This document shows, piece after piece, positions 49,106-55,955 of a stretch of DNA of 64,000 nucleotides. Source of the stretch: Kumtagia sp963820075 (GTDB lineage: Bacteria; Pseudomonadota; Alphaproteobacteria; Rhizobiales; Rhizobiaceae). The translations under genes were made by a program, and so were the position numbers. Each line of letters starts with the position of its first letter. The stretch's first letter is position 1. The stretch covers positions 1 through 64,000 of the forward strand of contig CAWFYS010000001.1 in assembly GCA_963820075.1 (NCBI GenBank), read 5' to 3'. The notes under the pieces were generated by a model, which saw only the letters and a program-made list of their open reading frames with translations, was not told the origin of the DNA and did not search any database.

Positions 49106-49533
49106 GGCGCGGCGGGTCCTGCTTCGGGCGGAGTGTGGACCGTGACGATTTGCAGCGGCACCCGGTTGGCCCGAAGCGTTTCGGCGATGTTGAGGAAGGT
49201 TGACGCGGCCATGTCACGCTGCGCCAGTATGCTGAGCGGCTGGCCGGCGCGGCCGGTCGCCGCCGTTGCCTTCTTGGCGGCCGCGACAAGCTCCTCACGC
49301 GAGACACCGGCTGGCCGTCCAGCAGCATCCTGCCGTCGGTCTCCAGCAGGAGCAGCGGGCGCGGCAGCCGCTCCATCGGCAGGGTGTGCGTCTCGGGGAC
49401 CGTGGCCTGCGTCTCGTCGCGGTTGCTCAGGCTGCCGGTTGTCAGGAAGAACAGCAGCAGCAGGAAGACGATGTTGATCATCGTCAGGGTGAAGTCTTGC
49501 CGCCGCCTCGGGGCAGGGTCGGAGATGATCTTC
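49102..49533 (-). CDS. exbD: ExbD/TolR-type protein 2, frameshifted
   Basis: GTG start at 49531-49533 overlaps the stop of the preceding exbD. KIISDPAPRRRQDFTLTMIN leads into one membrane helix (IVFLLLLFFLTTGSL) and a small periplasmic domain (LLLETDGRMLLDGQPVSR, then ILAQRDMAASTFLNIAETLR after repair). The short basic N-terminus, the single helix and the LL..DG....G periplasmic strand are the ExbD/TolR plan. The membrane Asp used for proton flow is not in the usual place (LTMINIVFLL); a repaired sequence is needed to judge this. Confidence 0.78.
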   Translation of the reverse strand, partial: EDHLRPCPEAAARLHPDDDQHRLPAAAVLPDNRQPEQPRRDAGHGPRDAHPADGAAAAPAAPAGDRRQDAAGRPAGVSREELVAAAKKATAATGRAGQPLSILAQRDMAASTFLNIAETLRANRVPLQIVTVHTPPEAGPAAP

Positions 49534-49973
49534 ACGGCCCGCTCCTCCGCCGGCTGAGCACGGTGACGTTTTCCAGCGCCGCTGCCTTGCTTGCCTCCAA
49601 TACGGTCACGACGTCCTGGACGGTCGCGGCGGCGCTGGGGATCAGCAGGATGGCGGTGACGCCGCGCGATTTCAGTTGCGAGAAGGCGTCGGTGACATCG
49701 GCCATCGCCACACCGGTTTCTCCGATCGGAGACGCGTCCGGCCAGGATGCGGACCGCGACCGGCGGCGCCGTCGCGGACGCCGATCCTTGCTCCTGACCG
49801 CCGCCTTCCGCCGCCAGCGGGCCCAGCGGCAGCAGCGAAAACGGCACGATCTGCGACGTCACCATGAAGAAGATGACCAGCAGGACGATCACGTCGATCA
49901 GTGACGTCAGCACGAAGGTCGGGCGTTGGCGACGCTCGCGCCGCGGCAGGATCGGCGTCGACCGATCGGCCAT
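49530..49973 (-). CDS. exbD: ExbD/TolR-type protein 1, frameshifted
   Basis: MADRSTPILPRRERRQRPTF, then LTSLIDVIVLLVIFFMVTSQ with the conserved membrane Asp of proton-driven ExbD proteins, then a periplasmic domain (AEGGGQEQGSASAT, PPVAVRILA). The frame breaks after VRILAG; one extra base near 49735 accounts for the first switch. Two ExbD paralogues in tandem occur in some TonB systems. It starts five bases after the exbB stop and overlaps the second exbD (GTGA). Confidence 0.85.
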
Positions 49974-49977
49974 CTCT

Positions 49978-50679
49978 CTACCCTCCGACCGAAGCCGGGA
50001 CCGTTGACTGGTAGACGCCGAAGGAGGGCCTCTGCGTCGCCGCCGTCTGCGCAACCGGCACGATGCTGAACAGCACCTTGGCGATCACCGCCTCCATGTA
50101 GGATCGCTCATGCTCGACCCGCGCCTCGAACCACATCGACGCGAAATAGGCGGGAATCGCGACGGACAGCCCGGCCGCCGTGGTGATGAGCGCGACCCAA
50201 ATGCCGCCCGCCAGCGCCGACGGGTCGATGGCGCCGCCCTTGTTCGAAAGTTCGGCGAAGGCCGAGATCATGCCGATGACCGTGCCCAGCAGGCCCAGCA
50301 TTGGCGCGGCCTGCGCCACGGTTTCGAGGAAGCGCAGGCGCTTGGACATCGTGTTGAGCTGATGGATCGCAATGTGCGCGGCGACTTCGCGCGCCCTGTC
50401 CCGGTCGGCCGGATAGGTGATGAGCGATGCCATGGCACCGGCAACCGCCGCCGACGCCGGCGAGACGTCGGCGCGCGCCCGTTGCAGCGCTTCGTTGAAC
50501 TCGCCCTTTGCCCACAATGCGACGGCTTCCTCCGTGCCGGCGGAGCGACCGACGCCGAGCCGCGCGAATTGCAGGGTCTTGAAGATGAAGACGGTCCCCG
50601 CCAAGATCGAAACGACCAGCAGGGCGACCAGGACCGGACCACCCGATGAGGTAAGCTGTTCGGTAAGCAGCTCTATCAT
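49978..50679 (-). CDS. exbB: ExbB/TolQ-family proton channel protein
   Basis: 233 residues, unbroken. Three membrane segments: VLVALLVVSILAGTVFIFKT near the N-terminus, then APMLGLLGTVIGMISAFAEL and LITTAAGLSVAIPAYFASMW. The GLLGTVxGM and TTAAGLxVAIPA segments define the MotA/TolQ/ExbB family. With the two ExbDs it should form a proton-driven motor energising the TonB-like partner at 47341. No TonB-dependent receptor gene is nearby, so its role is probably linked to the surrounding T6SS. Confidence 0.93.
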   Translation of the reverse strand: MIELLTEQLTSSGGPVLVALLVVSILAGTVFIFKTLQFARLGVGRSAGTEEAVALWAKGEFNEALQRARADVSPASAAVAGAMASLITYPADRDRAREVAAHIAIHQLNTMSKRLRFLETVAQAAPMLGLLGTVIGMISAFAELSNKGGAIDPSALAGGIWVALITTAAGLSVAIPAYFASMWFEARVEHERSYMEAVIAKVLFSIVPVAQTAATQRPSFGVYQSTVPASVGG

Positions 50680-50719
50680 CCCGCGCTCCCGATATGACAG
50701 GACGTGGCGGCCGGGCTCG

Positions 50720-51150
50720 TCACAGCCCGAACTCGATCTTGGCGCGCGTCGACGTGGTCAATGCGTCGATGCAGATGTCGGAGGCCTTGCCGTCGACCGT
50801 GCACTCCGCGATGTCGTTGACCAGGAGCCGGGAGATAGACTCGCAAGACTGCCCCGGCAGGTCGAACTGCACGACCTTGGTCTTGCCGACGGGCAGCCGC
50901 CCGAAATGGAAGGTAATCGACCTGCCGACCTTGCCCGCCGTGTCGAAGGTCACGAAATCATATGAGGTTTTCTCCAGAAGCACGCCGCTATTGTTTATGG
51001 CGACGAAGACGAGCCGGCAGGCCGTGTCCGCGTTGGACGCGTCGTTCAGTTCGATCGATATCGCCTTTTCCTGGGCCAAGACCGGAACCCGTGGCGCTCA
51101 AGGCGAGCGCCGCTGCCCATATGCGCGACCAAGCATCGTTTGGCTGGCAT
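50720..51150 (-). CDS. small secreted protein of unknown function, frameshifted
   Basis: From ATG 51148-51150, removing two extra bases (one in the AAA near 51139, one near 51090) restores MPANDAWSRIWAAALALSAT followed by AQEKAISIELND, a clean signal peptide, and gives exactly 142 residues. The mature part is beta-rich with four Cys (DTACRLVF, QSCESI, AECTV, ASDICID) that could form two disulfides. No family recognised. It precedes exbB on the same strand with a 40-base gap, so it may be part of that operon and a periplasmic partner. Confidence 0.65.
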
Positions 51151-51384
51151 TGATCTTCCTCCCGCCTAGTACTGCTCAAAACTAGCCTGTCGTGAGATTT
51201 AGTCCAGCATCGCGATGCGAGACGACCAGTTCCTTCGCGGCATGCTGCAATCGACACGGCGGTGGAGACATAAACCCCTAATTACCGAAAGTTTAACCGA
51301 GGATGCGTGACGAAAGGAAGTTGGCCGATTGGATATCTGTCCGCCGCCCTGTAGAATTGGCGTGAGATCGCTGCGAGGCGGAAA

Positions 51385-51837
51385 GTGGATCAGGCGACGG
51401 GATCGAGGGTGAACCGGCTTGTGGGACCGCTGCTGGCCGTCCTTCTTACGGTTTGCGTCGCGGGCGCGGCTCGCGCCGAGTTCACCGTCTGCAACCAGAC
51501 GCTCGACGTCGTCAATCTGGCGGTCGGCCAGGAGGTGCGCGAGCAGAGTGACGCCATCTGGCAGACCGAAGGCTGGTGGACGGTCGGCGCCAATCAGTGC
51601 GTCAACGTCATCCGTGACGAGTTGGTGAACCGCTACATCTACATCTACGCGACCGACGTGTTCGGCCAGCCGCTGTTCAACGGGACGACCTCGATGTGTG
51701 TCGGCACGCGCCGCTTCGTCATTCGCGGCGACCAGGATTGCTGGGTGCGCGGGCATCAGGCGGCGCCGTTCTTCGAGGTCGATACGCAAAAAACGGAGCG
51801 CTGGACGCTCTTTCTGGGAACGGGCGGCCTGCAATGA
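51385..51837 (+). CDS. DUF1036 family secreted protein
   Basis: 150 residues. Signal peptide (LLAVLLTVCVAGAARA) then FTVCNQTLDVVNLAVGQEV, WQTEGWWTVGANQCVNVI, YIYIYATDVFG, FNGTTSMCVGTRRFVI and DQDCWVRGH. The paired Cys and the GWW-V-----C pattern define DUF1036, a small alphaproteobacterial periplasmic family of unknown role. It lies seven bases before the peptidoglycan hydrolase gene, so the two are co-transcribed. Confidence 0.88.
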   Translation: MDQATGSRVNRLVGPLLAVLLTVCVAGAARAEFTVCNQTLDVVNLAVGQEVREQSDAIWQTEGWWTVGANQCVNVIRDELVNRYIYIYATDVFGQPLFNGTTSMCVGTRRFVIRGDQDCWVRGHQAAPFFEVDTQKTERWTLFLGTGGLQ

Positions 51838-51843
51838 TGGAGC

Positions 51844-54222
51844 ATGCCGGACAAGGCGGCCGACCGGCCCGCATGTGCGGCTAGCGCGGTCATGCACACC
51901 ATAGACGACAGCTTTCGTCTGAAGAAGGAGGCGGCGGCCGCGCGGCGTCGAAAGTCCCGGCTGCACAGAATGATCGGCCTTGCCGCAGTTCTGGCGCTGA
52001 CATCGATCGGGGTCGGCTATTACCTTACCGCAGACAAATGGTCGATCGAGGGGCTGGACAACGATCTCGTCGAAGTCGACACCGGCGAGCGCGCCGCCGA
52101 CGTGCCTGTCTTCGTCCCGGCGGTCGTCGATCTGGCCGGCGACCCGATGACCATCAGTATCGGCCGCGACGCCTCGTTCACGCCGCGCCTGCGTCAGGTG
52201 GCGCGCCCGGCGAATCTCGTCGAGCCCGGCGTGTCGGCGGAGATCGAGGTCTTGTCGGACGTAATGCTGAGCACCAGCGAGCGCCTGATGACGACCATTC
52301 CCTCCAGCCCGGAGGACTTCGCCTTCTTCCAGGCGCAGCGCACGGTGCGCGCGCCGGCCAATACGGAACCGCTCGATGCTTCGCAGGAAGTCCACCAGGA
52401 CGCGGACGTCCAGTCGCAGGCGGATGAAGCAGCCTTCGCCGATCCGGCAGCCGGTTGGGGCGAGACGATCAGCGAAGGCGAGGAGAGCCTGCCCGCCTTC
52501 AAGAAGACGCGCATCGAGAACAACACCTCCGTCGTCGTGGTGCGGCCGGAGCGCGAGCGCGCCGCCGCGACCGAGGATTTCGTCGACAAGGTGCTCGGCG
52601 CGCGCACGCTTGACAGCCTGGCCATCGAACGCCGCTTCGACACCGAGGACGCGAAGCGGGCCGGCGAGGCCATGAAGGCCTTGTTCGGCAAGGATCAGGT
52701 CGAGGTCGGCTATGTCGTCGCCATGCGCGGCATGAAGGCCGGCCCGAAGGCAACGGGCCTCAAGCTCATGCAGGTCTCGATCTATGCGGACGCCCAATAT
52801 ATCGGAACGCTGGCACGCAGCGACGACGGCGCGTTCGTGGCGGGGGTCGATCCGTGGGTGCGCGAAGACCTGCTGCACTATACCGGCTTCGAGGAACAGT
52901 CCGGGCCGCCACGGCAATACCGGCTGCTCGACGCCATCTACTCGACGGCGATCCGCAACAACGTGCCGGCGGGCGTGATCGGCGAAGCGATCATGTTTCT
53001 GTCGCGCGGCCAGGACCTGAATGCCTTCGCCACCCAGGGCGACCGGCTGGTGCTTATCTATTCCGCCAATGCGCGCGCGTCGGACGGATCGAGCGGCCGC
53101 GTGCTCTATGCGGCGGTGCCGCGGCGACCAGAAGAACATCGAGTGCTTCGTATTCCGGCCGTCCGGATCGGACGACTTACGCCTGCGTCTCCGAGCAGGA
53201 TCAGGTCTATTCGCTGACGGTGAGCAACGGCATGGTGACACCGGTCAATGGCGTGATGACCTCGACATTCGGGCCCAGAAAGCACCCCATTCTCGGAACC
53301 GTGCGCATCCACAAGGGCGTCGACTGGGCCGCCCCGATCGGCACGCCGGTGTTTGCCGCCTTCGAAGGCACGCTCAGCCTTCCATGGCAACGGCAACGAC
53401 TACGGCAACGTCATCCGCATCACCCATAGCGACGGACGCGAAACACGCTATGCGCATCTTTCGCGCTTCGCCCCGAACCTGAAGGTCGGCATGGCGATCA
53501 AGGCGGGCGATCTGATCGGCTATGTCGGCACGACCGGCCTCTCCACCGGGCCGCATCTGCATTTCGAATTGTACGCGGGCGGAGAGGCGATAAACCCGCT
53601 GCAGACGGCTGCGGTGGCTGTGGCCGCCGGCTCCGGCGACGAAGCGGTCGAGCGCCTTGTCGACCGCATCATCCGCGTCGAGAGCGGCGGCAGCGCGACC
53701 GCCAAGAATCCGCTGTCCTCGGCGACCGGTCTCGGCCAGTTCATCGAGGGCACGTGGATGCGCATGATCGGCACCTACCGGCCGGACCTGGCGCGCTCGC
53801 TGCCGCGCGCCGAAATCCTGGCGCTGCGCTTCGATCCGACGCTGTCGCGGGAAATGGTACGCCGTCTGGCGCAGGAGGGCGAAGCCTATCTGCGCGCCCG
53901 TGGCCATGAGATTACCTCCGGCAGGCTTTATTTGTGCCATTTCCTGGGGATGGAAGGGGCGAACACCGTATTGTCGGCCGGCGACGACCAGGCGCTGGTC
54001 GTGGTGCTGGGTCAGGGCGTTATTTCCGCCAACCCGTTCCTGACCGGCAAGACGGTCAGCTACGTCAAAAGCTGGGCGGAGGCCAAGATGCGGGGGCGCA
54101 GCGCGCCGGCGCCGTCCGCTCCGACGGTCGAGACGAAGAACATTGCGCGGAGTTCGCCGGAGTTCGTCGCCTACAAGGCGGCGCTGACGGATCTGGTCAC
54201 GTCGATACTCAGCGCATCTTGA
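51844..54222 (+). CDS. membrane-anchored peptidoglycan hydrolase: M23 endopeptidase fused to lytic transglycosylase, frameshifted
   Basis: Removing three bases (near 53116, 53178 and 53382) gives exactly 791 residues. One N-terminal membrane anchor (MIGLAAVLALTSIGVGYYL), a 400-residue periplasmic region, then the M23 domain: MTSTFGPRKHPILG, HKGVDWAAPIGTPV, RYAHLSRFAP and TGPHLHFELYAGG (zinc His/Asp ligands). The last 180 residues form a transglycosylase domain: DRIIRVESGGSATAKNPLS with catalytic Glu and ATGLGQFIEGTW. It could cut both peptide and glycan bonds, fitting local cell wall opening for T6SS assembly. A start at 51892 is also possible. Confidence 0.85.
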
Positions 54223-54343
54223 TGCGAGCGCGCAAACGGCGGCAACCTGGCCGAATGGCGATATGAATCGCGATGCAACGGCGCCACGAAAGCCCGTCCG
54301 GCCGGCGGACAGCAGGTCTTGGCGAAACCTGTCGTCCCGTCTG

Positions 54344-54769
54344 TTACAGGCCGACCGCGGACGGCTTGTTTCCGCCAAGCCACTGAAGGGCAGCACCCGC
54401 CTTGCTGACAGGCAGGTTGCCGTCGCAAATCGTAGTCGCGAACCGCGCCCTGTGGCCTGAGCGGGAGAGAAAGACCAGATAGGTCTCTCCCTTGCGGAAA
54501 TCGAACGCGCAGGTGGTGCGCGTTTCCACCTTCAGCGTTGCCGGCACTTCCGACTTCCAGGCCTTGGCCGCCCGGAGCGTCGCGATCGCGCCGCCCTCGG
54601 CCTTGAAATTCCCGTCGACGTCGAGCACTTCGGCGACAACCACGGCATCCGCCCTATTGAATGCCTCTTCGGGTGTCTTGGGCGCGATGCAGCGGCAGGC
54701 ATGGGCCACGCCGGACGCAACCATCACACCCATGAAGATGACTATCGGCAACATAGGACGGTTCGGCAT
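54344..54769 (-). CDS. secreted TIMP-like protein, candidate metalloprotease inhibitor/immunity protein
   Basis: 141 residues. Signal peptide MPNRPMLPIVIFMGVMVASG-VAHA is predicted to be cut before CRCIAPKTPEEAFNRADAVV. Animal tissue inhibitors of metalloproteinases begin with a free CxC, then P..P..AF...D.V..A, and place Cys1 on the catalytic zinc; the same pattern is visible here. The rest (VVVAEVLDV, TLKVETRTTCAFDFRKGETYLVFL) fits an NTR/OB-type fold with a second Cys pair. The lipobox is poor (H at -2). It lies 76 bases downstream of a HExxH protease on the same strand. Bacterial TIMP-like proteins are otherwise of unknown role. Confidence 0.72.
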   Translation of the reverse strand: MPNRPMLPIVIFMGVMVASGVAHACRCIAPKTPEEAFNRADAVVVAEVLDVDGNFKAEGGAIATLRAAKAWKSEVPATLKVETRTTCAFDFRKGETYLVFLSRSGHRARFATTICDGNLPVSKAGAALQWLGGNKPSAVGL

Positions 54770-54845
54770 CTTGGCCTCGATCAGGAAGTAACAAGCTATT
54801 TTTGCGATATGGACGACAGCATTCCGGCGAATTTGCGTACCGGCC

Positions 54846-55325
54846 TCAGCCGTCGATCGTCGGGTCGAAGGGCGTGAACGGATCGTCGACGCCGGTCCTG
54901 AGTTCGGACCGCTTGCCTAACCCGCACTCCAGGACCGCTCGCTCGGCGCCCTTCGGATTGGTCGCGCCGTCCACCCCGTCCACATGCGCGAGTTCGTGGA
55001 CAAGCGTGGCGAGCACGGTCCAGCGCCCGATGCGGAAGGACGGGTTGCAGATGGCAATCTCGCTGCCGCCCGCGAAGTTGGTCAGTCCCATGTCGTTCGA
55101 GGTTGCGTGAAAATTTATCCAGATCGTATTGTCGGCCAGAAGTTGCGTGAGTGAGAGGCGACGAGGGAGCGTACGGAAATAGACGTCCGCGCTCGGCAGG
55201 TTGCGGGAGATCCATTTCGCCTTGGTTCTGGCCCACTGCACCTGGGGAAGAAGGCGTGGCGGCACCGTGATGAAATCCGCCTCCGAACTTATGTGGTCTC
55301 CGATGTTGATTTGTATCGACGTCAT
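54846..55325 (-). CDS. HExxH zinc metalloprotease-like protein, candidate T6SS effector
   Basis: 159 residues from ATG 55323-55325 (GGAG six bases upstream). No signal peptide or membrane segment. The centre is TLVHELAHVDGVDGATNPKG: HELAH is a zincin active site, followed by Gly at the metzincin position, but the residue at the metzincin third-ligand position is Gly, with Asp one earlier; Glu in AERAVLECG is an alternative ligand. INFHATSNDMGLTN and AICNPSFRIGR precede it. Placed after clpV on the T6SS strand and before a secreted TIMP-like gene, it fits an exported toxin whose producer is protected in the periplasm. Family unassigned. Confidence 0.65.
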   Translation of the reverse strand: MTSIQINIGDHISSEADFITVPPRLLPQVQWARTKAKWISRNLPSADVYFRTLPRRLSLTQLLADNTIWINFHATSNDMGLTNFAGGSEIAICNPSFRIGRWTVLATLVHELAHVDGVDGATNPKGAERAVLECGLGKRSELRTGVDDPFTPFDPTIDG

Positions 55326-55530
55326 GGCTTGCTCCAAGGACAAGGGTTTGCGCGCCGACTATTCGGCTCGGCGCGGGCGCAAATGCTCCGCTGCCCGGCG
55401 CGGCTCAACCGCGCCGACCCGGTTTCCAGAGTGAGATGACTTGCCCCGGACTAACCCTCACCCGACCTGTCAGAGCGCCGCACGTCCGAATGGACGAGCA
55501 AAGGACGCTCTGAACCGCGCAACGTGCTTT

Positions 55531-55554
55531 CCGAAAATCGATCCCGATTTTCGG
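55531..55554. repeat. short palindrome in the clpV-protease gap
   Basis: CCGAAAATCG (55531-55540) and CGATTTTCGG (55545-55554) form a perfect ten-base stem with a four-base loop. It resembles dispersed rhizobial AAAATCG/CGATTTT palindromes and is not followed by a T run. Confidence 0.6.
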
Positions 55555-55599
55555 GACGCCGCGCTAGACGAACGCGCCGCGCTTGAATTCGACAGCGCG

Positions 55600-55830
55600 T
55601 GCGAAATCTCCAATACCTCCGTCGGACAGTTGACGAAGTTCCGGGAGTTCGGGCCAGAGCGTGTTGGTGATGATGTTGTCGGTCATGCGCCCGCCCGAAT
55701 CCGGGTCCTTGCACTTCTTGTTCGACCGCGGGCCCCGAACGGTAAAGCCGGGTCGCGGTTACGACGATGCACTTCTTTATCCGGTCGGGTTGTAACGGGA
55801 CGATGCCGCCGGACGTTTCACCCGACAAGT
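55600..55830 (-). pseudogene. degenerate duplicate of the clpV 3' end
   Basis: 55645-55730 is nearly identical to 56053-56138 inside clpV (GTGTTGGTGATGATGTTGTC and GCCCGCCCGAATCCGGGTCC occur in both), and 55780-55825 again matches 56190-56240 (CTTCTTTATCCGGTCG). The encoded fragment reads SGETSGGIVPLQPDRIKK against SGEMLGGIVRLQLDRIKK in ClpV. The stretch between the conserved blocks is scrambled and shortened. It is a decayed tandem copy or the scar of a second clpV; not translated as a protein. Confidence 0.8.
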
Positions 55831-55895
55831 ATTGTAACCATGCGGGCAGGGCTCCCCGCTCGACACCCGCTCCCGACCATCGCTCGCCGCAGGCG

Positions 55896-55939
55896 CCTAT
55901 CCCACCACCGCAGCATCGAGGCTCCGGTGGTGGGATAGG
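55896..55939 (-). terminator. 15-bp perfect hairpin just after clpV
   Basis: CCTATCCCACCACCG at 55896-55910 and its exact complement at 55925-55939 enclose a 14-base loop. It begins 17 bases beyond the inferred clpV stop at 55956. There is no T run on the minus strand, so it could stabilise or process the clpV transcript rather than end it, or be the border of the duplicated segment. Confidence 0.55.
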
Positions 55940-55955
55940 CCGGCGCGGAATTCAT

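Noticed and set aside
51199..53241. Minus-strand open frame of 680 codons opposite the DUF1036 and M23 genes
   Set aside because: Shadow of the plus-strand genes; arginine/histidine-rich composition and no recognisable domain.
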